In this document: positions 1 through 7,907 of the stretch, piece by piece
Layout: each line of letters starts with the position of its first letter
Position numbering within the stretch: the first letter of the stretch is position 1
Origin: Halopelagius inordinatus
Lineage (GTDB): Archaea; Halobacteriota; Halobacteria; Halobacteriales; Haloferacaceae
Direction: 5' to 3'
Length of the DNA: 64,000 bases
NCBI RefSeq assembly: GCF_900113245.1
Contig: NZ_FOOQ01000005.1
Span: forward strand, 62,001 to 126,000
The notes under the pieces: generated by a model
The model's input: the letters and a program-made list of their open reading frames with translations, nothing else
What the model was told of the DNA's origin: nothing
Databases searched by the model: none
Made by a program: the position numbers and the translations under genes

Positions 1-899
1 AAGATGGCCGCCGCCATCGATATCACTATCATCGCCATCCCGAGCGTGTAGGCCCGCGAGAACTGGAGGTTCACGTAGGCCGTCTCGTACGTGAGGATGC
101 TCATGAGCATCGTCCGAGTACCGGGTCCACCGCCGGTCAACTCGAACGGCTGCGCGAACTCGGCGACGTTCCACGCCGTCCGAAGCGCGAGGATGACTAT
201 CGTCGGCGTCACGAGGTGCGGCAGGGTCACGTCACGGAACCGCCGAAGCCGTCCCGCCCCGGCCAACGCCGCCGCCTCGTACTGTTCGCGCGGGATGCCG
301 ACGATGGCCGCGGCGTAGATGATTCCGGCGTACCCGTAGTCGTGCCACGACTGCGCGACGATGAGCGACACGTACGGCCACAGGTCCTCCGCGAGGAACG
401 CCGGTGTCGCCACCCCGAAGACGTCCGTGATGAGTCTCGGAAGCATCCCGAAGTCGCTGTTGAGGAACCACAGCCAGATGACACCCCCCGCCAGCGGTGC
501 GGAGAAGTACGGGGACATGACGACTGCGCTGGCCCACTCTCTCCATCCGCTCGTGAGTTCGCTCAACAGGAGCGCCGCGAACAGGCCGATGATCAACTGC
601 AGGAACGTCGTCCCGAACACGAACACCAGCGTCCACCCGAACGCGAAGTGAAACAGGTCGTTCGTCAACAGCCACATGTAGTTGTCGAGGCCCACGAACG
701 TCCCGACTCCCCCCAAGCGCGTGTTGGTGAACGTCATGTAGACGCCCCGCACGATGGGGAAGTAAAACAGGAGCGTGAACATCAGGAACGTGGGGAGAAT
801 GAACAGGTAGCCTATCCAGTTCTCCCGCGCGCGGTCCATCAGCGTGGTCTCCTCCATTCCGTACTTCTCTCTGACGTGCTGTGTGGTTTCTTGTGCCAA
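1..899 (-). CDS. Sugar ABC transporter permease, MalF type (CUT1), partial
   Basis: Inner-membrane permease of a carbohydrate ABC importer; the C-terminus runs off the left edge. Read on the minus strand it gives several hydrophobic segments and the permease coupling motif EAAALAGAG, followed by a typical proline-rich helix (LPHLVTPT). I chose the TTG at 897-899 because the upstream element gtggtaaaaacg at 923-934 has the same spacing to it as the identical element has to the ATG of the ATPase gene at 11253. An ATG at 855-857 is an alternative start. It follows the binding-protein gene 1035-2606 in the same direction, so the two probably belong to one transporter. The substrate cannot be told from sequence. 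Confidence 0.9.
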   Translation of the reverse strand, partial: MAQETTQHVREKYGMEETTLMDRARENWIGYLFILPTFLMFTLLFYFPIVRGVYMTFTNTRLGGVGTFVGLDNYMWLLTNDLFHFAFGWTLVFVFGTTFLQLIIGLFAALLLSELTSGWREWASAVVMSPYFSAPLAGGVIWLWFLNSDFGMLPRLITDVFGVATPAFLAEDLWPYVSLIVAQSWHDYGYAGIIYAAAIVGIPREQYEAAALAGAGRLRRFRDVTLPHLVTPTIVILALRTAWNVAEFAQPFELTGGGPGTRTMLMSILTYETAYVNLQFSRAYTLGMAMIVISMAAAI

Positions 900-922
900 G
901 GTAGTAATCCGATGCCCGCCTA

Positions 923-934
923 GTGGTAAAAACG
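923..934 (-). promoter_or_regulatory. TATA-like element before the permease
   Basis: On the minus strand this reads CGTTTTTACCAC, about 24 nt before the TTG start. The same 12-mer occurs at 11274-11285, and close relatives at 15535-15546 and 24015-24026. It fits an archaeal BRE/TATA element for a leaderless transcript. The permease may therefore have its own promoter as well as readthrough from the binding-protein gene. Confidence 0.5.
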
Positions 935-1011
935 TTGGGGAGAGAATTCGGCCGGTTTGGCGGGTTACAGGCCGTTAGCAGTAGCTATCGCGGTCGAGGT
1001 GAAGCGGTCGA

Positions 1012-1030
1012 AGTACGTCGGAGACGTACT
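1012..1030 (-). other. Intergenic stem-loop between binding protein and permease
   Basis: A perfect inverted repeat with 8-bp arms (AGTACGTC and GACGTACT) and a 3-nt loop lies 5 nt after the stop codon of the binding-protein gene. A hairpin here could stabilise or terminate the abundant binding-protein mRNA before the permease, as is known for other binding-protein-dependent operons. That role is inference. Confidence 0.5.
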
Positions 1031-1034
1031 CGAC

Positions 1035-2606
1035 TTACTGCCCCAGTCGTTCGAGGATTCGCTCGCGGACGAGCGACGGCGTCTCATCGACGGAGTGTTG
1101 CCCCGCGATGGCCTCGCTTATCGTCTCGTTGATGTCGGTCCACCGGATGGGGTCGACGTCCGGCACGTCCCACGCCGCGCCCGTGGTGGAGTACTGGACG
1201 CCGTACTCGTCGGCGTTCTTGTACGCTTGCTCCGTGCTCTGGGCGAGGTCGTACTCGTCGAGGACCTCCTGCAGTTTGGGTTCGAGACCCGGAAGCGCCT
1301 CGTAGTACTCGCCCCACGCGGGCAGGACGAACTCGTTGTCGCTGAGCAGGAACATGTTGAGGTCCCACGCGGCGTTCTGTTCGGCGTCGCTGGCCTCGAA
1401 GATGCACTGCTGCTGTTCGAGCGCCCACATGTGCCCGCCGTGTTCGCCCTCGACGCCTTCGAGTTCGCTGATTCCGAAGTTGCTGCCGAACTCGGAGTCG
1501 ACCTTCGGATGCGGCAGGAGCATGAAGTCGCCCTCGCCGTCGTTCCAGCCGAACTGCACGTCCTCTTTGACGGACGTCCACCGACTGGCGGTCGGAACCG
1601 CGTAGTTGAACGAGGCGACGCGGCCGGTGAGCATGAGCGATGGGATGTCCTCGTCGCCGCGTTGGGCCGCCTCTTCGCTGCTGAACTCGTTGGCCATCTT
1701 CACGCAGGTCTTTATCATCCCGTCCGTCTTGCCTTGGTCCTCGTGGTCGTCATTCCCGACGACGACCGTCTTGTCGTCGCCCTCGCCGCGCATCCACGGG
1801 TCGGTTCCCTCGGTGTACGCGGTCCGCGCGTAGCCCCAGTAGGACTCTAAGTCGCCGGGGACGCCCGTCTCCTCGTAGGCGATGATGTCCTGCTCTTCGT
1901 CGATTCGCTGGACGGCCTCGAGGAACCCGCTCCACGTCGAGAGGTCCTCCATCGGGTCACTGACGCCGGCTTGGCTGAACGATTTCGGACGGATGCCGAG
2001 GTTGCTGTTCGTGTGACGCATCCCGCCGCCCGACCAGTACTCGCCGCGGTACTGCGCGGACTCCTTGTTCGCCTGCGTGAAGTCGTCCGGCAGGTTGTCG
2101 GTCGATTCGATGAACGGCGCGTGGTCCGGAACGCTGTCGTTGAGGTAAAACTGGAGGCCGCCCCCGCCCGCCTCGGCGAACGTCGGCGGGTTACCCGACG
2201 ACACCGTCGAGGAGAGCTTCGACCGGATGTCCCCGTAGGACGCGGTCTGAAGGCTCACGGAGACGTTCCCGTTCTTCTCTTCGAACACCTTCATCGAATC
2301 CTGGAAGTGCGACTTCATCCCGGCGTTCTCGACCGCCTGTGCGCTCAGGTAGTCGATGCTGACGCTCTCGGACCCGCCCGAATCCGAATCGGTGTCGCCT
2401 CCCGAATCGGTCGAACCGCCGCCCCCTTCGTTCGGTTCCGGCGTGCCGTCGCCCTGTTCGCCGCTACACCCCGCGAGGGCTCCGAGCGCACCGACTGTCG
2501 CCGTGGCAGCAGTCGCCTGTACGAACTGCCGTCGCGACGGTTTGTCACTCGGCGGCCCCTCGGTGTGCTCTGTACTCTCCCTGTCACTCGTGTTACTCTG
2601 TGACAT
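1035..2606 (-). CDS. Sugar ABC transporter substrate-binding lipoprotein (CUT1)
   Basis: Extracellular solute-binding protein of a CUT1 sugar importer, 523 aa. The N-terminus has a twin-arginine leader (RRQFVQA, residues 25-31), a hydrophobic stretch and a lipobox LAGC with Cys47, then an acidic Ser/Gly/Asp linker typical of haloarchaeal lipoproteins. The rest is a long extracellular-binding-protein-1-type fold. The start at 2606 was chosen over a longer upstream ORF because a TATA element (catttattat, minus strand) lies 25-34 nt away. The permease gene follows downstream after a stem-loop. Export by Tat and membrane anchoring by lipid are inferred from the signal. Confidence 0.93.
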   Translation of the reverse strand: MSQSNTSDRESTEHTEGPPSDKPSRRQFVQATAATATVGALGALAGCSGEQGDGTPEPNEGGGGSTDSGGDTDSDSGGSESVSIDYLSAQAVENAGMKSHFQDSMKVFEEKNGNVSVSLQTASYGDIRSKLSSTVSSGNPPTFAEAGGGGLQFYLNDSVPDHAPFIESTDNLPDDFTQANKESAQYRGEYWSGGGMRHTNSNLGIRPKSFSQAGVSDPMEDLSTWSGFLEAVQRIDEEQDIIAYEETGVPGDLESYWGYARTAYTEGTDPWMRGEGDDKTVVVGNDDHEDQGKTDGMIKTCVKMANEFSSEEAAQRGDEDIPSLMLTGRVASFNYAVPTASRWTSVKEDVQFGWNDGEGDFMLLPHPKVDSEFGSNFGISELEGVEGEHGGHMWALEQQQCIFEASDAEQNAAWDLNMFLLSDNEFVLPAWGEYYEALPGLEPKLQEVLDEYDLAQSTEQAYKNADEYGVQYSTTGAAWDVPDVDPIRWTDINETISEAIAGQHSVDETPSLVRERILERLGQ

Positions 2607-2630
2607 GTGATATTCGAATGATAGACGGTG

Positions 2631-2640
2631 ATAATAAATG
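2631..2640 (-). promoter_or_regulatory. TATA box of the CUT1 binding-protein gene
   Basis: Minus-strand catttattat lies 25-34 nt before the ATG at 2606, the expected distance for a leaderless haloarchaeal transcript. Confidence 0.6.
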
Positions 2641-2714
2641 TTTCTCACACGAGAACCGATTTCGCGGGTTCTATCCGCCGACTTCGGACGAATTCGGCTG
2701 TTCCGTCCCTCACA

Positions 2715-2722
2715 CTTATGAA
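2715..2722 (+). promoter_or_regulatory. TATA-like element of the chaperonin-like gene
   Basis: The sequence cttatgaa lies 23-30 nt before ATG 2745. It contains an in-frame upstream ATG (2718) that a simple ORF caller could choose. The spacing argues that 2718 is promoter sequence and 2745 the real start. Confidence 0.45.
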
Positions 2723-2744
2723 CGGTGAAGCGAACACGGGGAGT

Positions 2745-4301
2745 ATGAACTCCGACGCACGGCACGCGTTACTCGACGACGTGGACCGCGTCTGCGACCT
2801 CGTCGGCACGACGCTCGGTCCGTTCGGGACGAACAAACTCGTCGTGGAGTCGGGCGGGCGAGTGACGGCGACGTCCTCCGGGGCGATGCTCCTCGACCGC
2901 CTCGAACTGGAGGACCCGGCGACGACCCTCCTCGAACGGGCGGCTGACGACTTTCGCGAGACGCACGGCGACGGCGCGACGACGCTCACGCTTCTGACGG
3001 GCGCGTTGCTCCGCGAGGCGGACGGCTTGATCGACCGGGGCCTCCACCCGACGACGGTCGCGCGCGGGTACCGAGAGGCGCTCTCCGTCGCCGCCGACCG
3101 ACTCGAATCGCGCGCGCGCCCGCTCTCGGTCGTCGGCCCGGACGCCGTCGCGCGGACGGCGCTCACCGGGACGCGAAACCCGACGACGAGACGGCGCGTG
3201 AGCGAGGCGATAGCGGACGCCGCGACGACGGTATCGAACGCCGACGCTCCGAACGGCGGGCGCGCGGACCTGAACGTGCTCGCGCGCCTCGGCGGCGTCG
3301 GGGACACCGACCTCGTCTCCGGCGTCGTCTTGGAGACGCCCCTCGTCTCGGACGCGATGCCCCGACGCCTCCCCGATTCGGGCGTCGCCCTCCTCTCTTC
3401 GACCGTCGACGTCCCCAAACTCGGCGGTGCCACGGAGTCCGCGGACCGAAAGCTGTCTTTGGACGCGGACACGTTCGATGAACGCGCCGCGATCGGCGAG
3501 TACGAACGCGACGAGTTCCGCCAGATACTCTCGTCGGCCGTCGCGTCCGGTTGCCGATTCGTCGCGACGAAAGGCGGCGTCAACGACCGCGTGAAGACGC
3601 GACTGGCCGACGCGGGAGTCGCCGCGATAGACCGCGTCGAAGACGGGGCGATGGAGCGTCTCGTCCGGAACACCGGGGGTCGAGTGGTTCCCTCTCTCGC
3701 CGAGGTGTCCCCGGAGACGATGGGCTCTGCGGACGTGCGCGTCGAACGCCTCGCCGGGCGCGAGTTCGTCTACGTCGAGGGCGACGACGCGCCGCAGTTT
3801 TCTTTGCTCTGTCGCGCGCCGGACCCGCGGTCGGTCGCCGCCTTCGAAGAGAGCGCGGAGAGCGCCGTCGCGGCCACGTTCCGAGCGCTCGACGACGAAC
3901 GCGTCGTTCCGGGCGGCGGCGCGACCGAAATCGACCTCGAACGCGCGGTTCGGGAGGCGGCCAGAGGAATTCCCGGCCGCGAGCAACTCGCGATGGAGGG
4001 GTTCGCGAGAGCGTTGGCGGCGGTTCCGAAGCGACTCGCGGAAAGCGCGGGTCTGGACGGGTGGTCCGGCGTCATCCGTCTCCGCGTCGCGCACGACGAG
4101 GGCCGGTCCGCCGTCGGCGTCGACGCGCTAGCGGGCGAGATTCGGGACGTTCTCGACGGCGACGCCGTCGCGGAACCTCTCGGACTCAAGCGCGACGTGG
4201 TGGCCTCGGCGACGGACCTCGCGACGCAGTTGCTCCGCATCGACGACCGAGTCCCGGCGAACGACCTCTCCGACGACGATTCGGCCGCCGCGGCCAGATA
4301 A
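2745..4301 (+). CDS. Divergent group II chaperonin (thermosome/TCP-1-like) protein A
   Basis: A 518-aa relative of the thermosome subunit, an ATP-driven cytosolic protein-folding ring. Recognisable landmarks in order: TLGPFGTNK (residues 23-31), GDGAT (75-79), PGGGATEIDL (about 389-398) and the C-terminal ATDLATQLLRIDD. Two nucleotide-site positions are altered by my alignment: the NDG of canonical subunits reads SSG (44-46), and the aspartate of the ERSxxDA helix aligns to Ser373. It also lacks a Gly/Met-rich tail. It probably folds as a chaperonin subunit but may hydrolyse ATP poorly. It is convergent with a second divergent paralog at 4346-6031. An ordinary housekeeping thermosome is unlikely. 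Confidence 0.85.
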   Translation: MNSDARHALLDDVDRVCDLVGTTLGPFGTNKLVVESGGRVTATSSGAMLLDRLELEDPATTLLERAADDFRETHGDGATTLTLLTGALLREADGLIDRGLHPTTVARGYREALSVAADRLESRARPLSVVGPDAVARTALTGTRNPTTRRRVSEAIADAATTVSNADAPNGGRADLNVLARLGGVGDTDLVSGVVLETPLVSDAMPRRLPDSGVALLSSTVDVPKLGGATESADRKLSLDADTFDERAAIGEYERDEFRQILSSAVASGCRFVATKGGVNDRVKTRLADAGVAAIDRVEDGAMERLVRNTGGRVVPSLAEVSPETMGSADVRVERLAGREFVYVEGDDAPQFSLLCRAPDPRSVAAFEESAESAVAATFRALDDERVVPGGGATEIDLERAVREAARGIPGREQLAMEGFARALAAVPKRLAESAGLDGWSGVIRLRVAHDEGRSAVGVDALAGEIRDVLDGDAVAEPLGLKRDVVASATDLATQLLRIDDRVPANDLSDDDSAAAAR

Positions 4302-4345
4302 AAACCGCGTCTCCTCTCCGCTTCTCGAATCTCCGCCGTCCCGAC

Positions 4346-6031
4346 TCAATCGTGTTCGGTCTGCGGCGTGAACGGACCGGGTTCGACGCCCGGGGAGACG
4401 ACGGCGTCGACGGTTGTCAGTTGTTCGGCCGTCGCGACGGCGGTGTCGACGGCCTGCGAGAACACGCGCCGCGGTTCGACGACGCCCATCTCCCACGCGT
4501 CCGCCGCCGCGCCGGTTTCGACGTCCACGCCGACGGGCGCGGGCCGTTCGTCGGACTCGGCGTGCGCGCTTCGTAGCGCCGCCCGGACGTCGAGAGGGTC
4601 GTAGCCCGCGTTTCGAGCGAGCGTCGTCGTCAGCGACTCGCAGGCGTCCGCGAACGCTTCGACGGCCAACTGCTCTTTGCCCTCCACGCCGCGAGCGAAC
4701 TCCCGAAGGTCGCGGGCGACTGCGAGAGAGGGTGCGCCGGCCCCCGGGAGCACTTGCCCGTCCATCGCGGCGATGGCCGTCGTTTCGACCGCGTCTTCGA
4801 CCAGTCGTTCGTGCGTCGTCCGCCCCTTCTCGGTCGGCGCGCCGACCAGAAGCGTGAACACCGGGCCGTCGCACTCCTCGAAGCGCGCCCACTTCTCGTC
4901 GCCGACGCGCCGTTCGGACACCCGTCCGGCCCGCCCCAGTTTCGACTCGTCGAGGTCGGAGACGTGACCGACGACGCTCGCACCCGTCGCGCGGGCGACG
5001 CGATGGACGTCCGATTTCGGGTACTGCGCTCTGTCGACGACGGCGACGCCGTGCGATTTGAGCGCGGCTTTCACCTCGTCGTCGAGTTCCGCCCGGACGA
5101 CCAGCACGTCCGTTCCCACCTCGGCCACCGACGCGGCGACGGAGTCGACGGCGGCGTCGCGGGAGTCGGCGTACGCCGCGACTGACCCCGCCGAGTCCAG
5201 CGTCACGCCCGATTTCCCCTCCCCGCCGAAACTCGTCGCTGACTCCTCGACGTCGATGCCGCGTTCGAGGACTGCGACTCTGGCGTCCGTGAGGACGCCC
5301 TCGATGGCGGGCGACCAGTCGAACGAGAGACGACTCCGGTCGCTCGTCTCGTGTGCGCCGGGGCGGCGACGGACGACGTGCCCGCGCGAGAGGGTGCACT
5401 CGGCGTCGACGCGCGTTCGGACGGTGATGTCGTCCGTGTCGAACCAGCCGTCGTCGCTCTCGCGGGCGAGACTCGAGACGGCCGCAGAGACGGCGTCGGC
5501 GTACTCTCGGCGGCGTCGCTCCGAGAGGTCCGCCGTCATCGTCGTCGCGGCAACCTGCGAGAGCAGTTCTCGGTCCGTCGCCTCGACCGGACGCGCCAGG
5601 TCGTCCAAGACGGCCCCCGCCCGGTTGGCCGCCATCGCGTACCCGACGACGATACTGCCGGGATGGAGACCGTCGGCCGCCAACTCCGCCCCGGAGTCGA
5701 GGAGTCTCGCCGCCAGGAGGGCCGCCGCCGTCGTCCCGTCGTGCAGACTCCGCCGCACGGAGTCGAGTCCGTCGACGAACAGGGCAGCGACGGGGTGACC
5801 GAACCCGCCGCCGCGTTCGATGGCTTCGAGCAGGTGCCCGGCGTCTCTCGTCACGACCGTCTCCGGCACGTCTTGCGGGTCTACCGTCTCGACGAGCGTC
5901 GTCCCGCCCGACGGACCGTACGTCGAAGCGACGAGCGATTCGACCGCACGGGCCGCCTCGACGACGTACTCCCGCGCCGCCTCGTCGCGGGTGAGCCACG
6001 ACCCCGCCTCGCTCTCGCCGTCGTGTGTCAT
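4346..6031 (-). CDS. Divergent group II chaperonin (thermosome/TCP-1-like) protein B
   Basis: A 561-aa chaperonin-like protein with low similarity to canonical thermosome subunits. Landmarks: STYGPSG (36-42), TRDAG (61-65, aligned to TNDGA), HDGTT (97-101, aligned to GDGTT), HERLVEDAV (aligned to ERSLHDAL, keeping the Asp at about 413), VLPGAGAPSL (427-436) and GKEQLAVEAF. By eye it keeps all three acidic residues of the ATP site that paralog A partly lost. A central apical-like domain is present, but the C-terminal LRIDD motif is not. ATG 6031 is supported by a TATA element 25-31 nt upstream. The two genes end 44 nt apart, tail to tail. They may form a mixed ring, but that is inference. Confidence 0.83.
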   Translation of the reverse strand: MTHDGESEAGSWLTRDEAAREYVVEAARAVESLVASTYGPSGGTTLVETVDPQDVPETVVTRDAGHLLEAIERGGGFGHPVAALFVDGLDSVRRSLHDGTTAAALLAARLLDSGAELAADGLHPGSIVVGYAMAANRAGAVLDDLARPVEATDRELLSQVAATTMTADLSERRRREYADAVSAAVSSLARESDDGWFDTDDITVRTRVDAECTLSRGHVVRRRPGAHETSDRSRLSFDWSPAIEGVLTDARVAVLERGIDVEESATSFGGEGKSGVTLDSAGSVAAYADSRDAAVDSVAASVAEVGTDVLVVRAELDDEVKAALKSHGVAVVDRAQYPKSDVHRVARATGASVVGHVSDLDESKLGRAGRVSERRVGDEKWARFEECDGPVFTLLVGAPTEKGRTTHERLVEDAVETTAIAAMDGQVLPGAGAPSLAVARDLREFARGVEGKEQLAVEAFADACESLTTTLARNAGYDPLDVRAALRSAHAESDERPAPVGVDVETGAAADAWEMGVVEPRRVFSQAVDTAVATAEQLTTVDAVVSPGVEPGPFTPQTEHD

Positions 6032-6054
6032 GCTTTGGCGGAGCGGACCGCGGG

Positions 6055-6062
6055 ATATAAAA
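6055..6062 (-). promoter_or_regulatory. TATA box of chaperonin-like gene B
   Basis: Minus-strand TTTTATAT lies 24-31 nt before ATG 6031, fitting a leaderless transcript. Confidence 0.6.
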
Positions 6063-6161
6063 CTACCTGACGGTGAAGCCTCCCCTCTCCGGGATGTTTG
6101 ACCGACGAATCTGTCTCGCGGTAGCACCGAACGACGAGCGCCCCGAACGCACCGTCACGAA

Positions 6162-6182
6162 CTGTGCGACGATATCGCACAG
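6162..6182. repeat. Operator-like palindrome
   Basis: Perfect 8-bp inverted repeats (CTGTGCGA and TCGCACAG) are separated by 5 bp, a geometry typical of a dimeric regulator site. It lies about 130 nt upstream of chaperonin-like gene B. No regulator gene adjoins it, so its owner is unknown. Confidence 0.5.
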
Positions 6183-6700
6183 AGTTGCGAAACCATACCA
6201 CGGCACCCTCCGACCCGAGAGCGGGCGGACGTCAGAATCGCTCGGCCCGTCTCCCGCCTCACCTGCGCTGATACGCTCTCTCGAACGAACGCGACGGGCG
6301 AAACCGAGCTCGTTCGTCCATCGGGACAGCTGTTCATCATGAATAAACACATACTTTGGTCGATAAATTCGACCGTCAGATAGTTTCGACAAGTAGATTT
6401 TCCGGGTCGTTCGGTTCGATATCCGCTCTCCTCGAGCGAGTAACCGACGATATATCAACAGCTAGCCAGACTTTTCGAGCTCTGCACGGCTGCCAAAAGC
6501 CTTATTTACGGGACGATTTCGCCGCTTGTATTACGATAATAGTACTGTAATAGTAACTCGGATTCGCCGCCTGTTCGCCCCGAACCCCGCGTCGTCCTGC
6601 GGTCTGCGAACCACGTGCGACGATGGTGAACGATATCGCCGCGGAGGCGTCGGTGCGTCCGACGGACGTTCGACGCGGGCGGGGCGCGACTCGAACCAGC

Positions 6701-6710
6701 ATTTATTACG
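6701..6710 (+). promoter_or_regulatory. TATA box of the racemase-family operon
   Basis: The sequence atttattacg lies 22-31 nt before ATG 6732, consistent with leaderless transcription of 6732-9004 and perhaps 9895. Confidence 0.6.
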
Positions 6711-6731
6711 GTTCCACGTGTCGGGCGAACC

Positions 6732-7907
6732 ATGGCACCGACGATCACGCGGATAGAGAGCACGGAGTTCCGATACCCATTGGAGGACGTCGGGACGGAC
6801 GGACACGGATTCAACCTCTCCTACGAACCGGGAACGACGACGGAGCGGAAACTGTTCGCGCTGAAGATACACACGGACGAGGGCATCACCGGCGAGTACA
6901 TCGGCGGGAACTCTCCGGGCGCGGCGCAGATAAACACGTTCGCGGACTACCTCGTCGGGAAGAACCCCCTCGAACGGGAACGACACTGGAGCGAAGTCAA
7001 GCGGGCCCTCCGGAAGTACGACCGGATGGGAATCGGCCCCATCGACATCGCCCTGTGGGACTTCGCCGGGAAGTACTACGACGCCCCCATCCACGAACTC
7101 CTCGGGACGTACCGCACGCGACTTCCCGCGTACGCGTCCACCTACCACGCCGACGACAACGGCGGGCTAGACTCGCCGGAGGCGTACGCCGACTTCGCCG
7201 AAGAGTGTCGAGACGCGGGTTATCCCGGCTTCAAGATTCACGGCTGGGGAGGCAGCGACGAGGCCCGAGACGTGAGCCGAGAGGTGAAGACAGTTCGGGC
7301 CGTCGGCGAACGCGTCGGCGACGAGATGGACCTGATGGTAGACCCCGCCTGCGAACTTGAGACGTTCGCGGACGCACTCAAGGTCGGCCGCGCATGCGAC
7401 GAGTACGACTACCTCTGGTACGAGGACCCGTACCGAGACGGCGGCATCTCCCAGCACGGCCACAAGAAACTCCGCGAGATGATAGAGACGCCCCTCCTGC
7501 AGACCGAACACGTCCGCGGACTCGAACCGCACACGGACTTCATCGCGAACGGCGCGACGGACTTCGTCCGCGCGGACCCCGAGTACGACGGCGGAATCAC
7601 CGGCGCGATGAAGATTTCCCGCGTCGCCGAAGGGTTCGGCCTCGACGTGGAGTACCATGCGCCCGGCCCCGCACAACGCCACTGCATCGCGGCGACGCGC
7701 AACGCGAACTACTACGAACTCGCCTTGGTCCACCCGGAGGCACAGAACACGCAACCGCCGGTGTACGACGGTGACTATTCGGACATGTTCGACACCATCG
7801 ACGACGACGGAACGGTGCCGGTTCCCGACGGCCCCGGACTCGGCGTCGACTACGACTGGGAGTACGTCGAGGAAAACAGCACGGGTAGCGTCCACGTCTA
7901 CGAGTAA
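6732..7907 (+). CDS. Mandelate racemase/muconate lactonizing family sugar-acid dehydratase
   Basis: An enolase-superfamily enzyme (391 aa), expected to dehydrate an aldonic acid in the cytosol using one divalent metal. The capping domain occupies roughly 1-130. The barrel shows KIH (Lys168, His170) where many relatives have KxK, and metal-ligand candidates Asp204 (VDPAC), Glu231 (YEDPY) and Glu259 (TEH), plus His309 (EYHAPGP). Haloferax xylonate dehydratase belongs to this superfamily, so xylonate or a similar aldonate is a reasonable guess, but specificity is not readable here. Its stop overlaps the start of the Gfo/Idh gene (TAATG), showing tight translational coupling. Confidence 0.85.
   Translation: MAPTITRIESTEFRYPLEDVGTDGHGFNLSYEPGTTTERKLFALKIHTDEGITGEYIGGNSPGAAQINTFADYLVGKNPLERERHWSEVKRALRKYDRMGIGPIDIALWDFAGKYYDAPIHELLGTYRTRLPAYASTYHADDNGGLDSPEAYADFAEECRDAGYPGFKIHGWGGSDEARDVSREVKTVRAVGERVGDEMDLMVDPACELETFADALKVGRACDEYDYLWYEDPYRDGGISQHGHKKLREMIETPLLQTEHVRGLEPHTDFIANGATDFVRADPEYDGGITGAMKISRVAEGFGLDVEYHAPGPAQRHCIAATRNANYYELALVHPEAQNTQPPVYDGDYSDMFDTIDDDGTVPVPDGPGLGVDYDWEYVEENSTGSVHVYE

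Larger units (their letters stand above)
6032..6731. other. 700-nt gap without a supported gene
   Basis: The divergent intergenic region between chaperonin-like gene B and the racemase-family gene. I see no credible coding frame; the short frames here lack codon bias and family signatures. Its right half (about 6340-6560) is AT-rich. It contains the palindrome at 6162-6182 and the TATA box at 6701-6710. Confidence 0.5.

Noticed and set aside
957-1850. Long plus-strand open frame opposite the CUT1 binding-protein gene
   Set aside because: It is the antisense mirror of a clear lipoprotein gene; acidic/valine-rich mirror frames are common in GC-rich haloarchaeal DNA. The same holds for other long antisense frames such as 2769-4094, 18907-20346 and 33858-35420.
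2628-2744. Longer start for chaperonin-like gene A (2628 or 2718)
   Set aside because: The region overlaps the upstream promoters, and 2718 lies within the TATA-like element; 2745 has the correct leaderless spacing.
6063-6458. Minus-strand 131-codon frame in the 700-nt gap
   Set aside because: Arg/Ser-rich with no codon bias, no family signature and no promoter of its own; not annotated as a gene.
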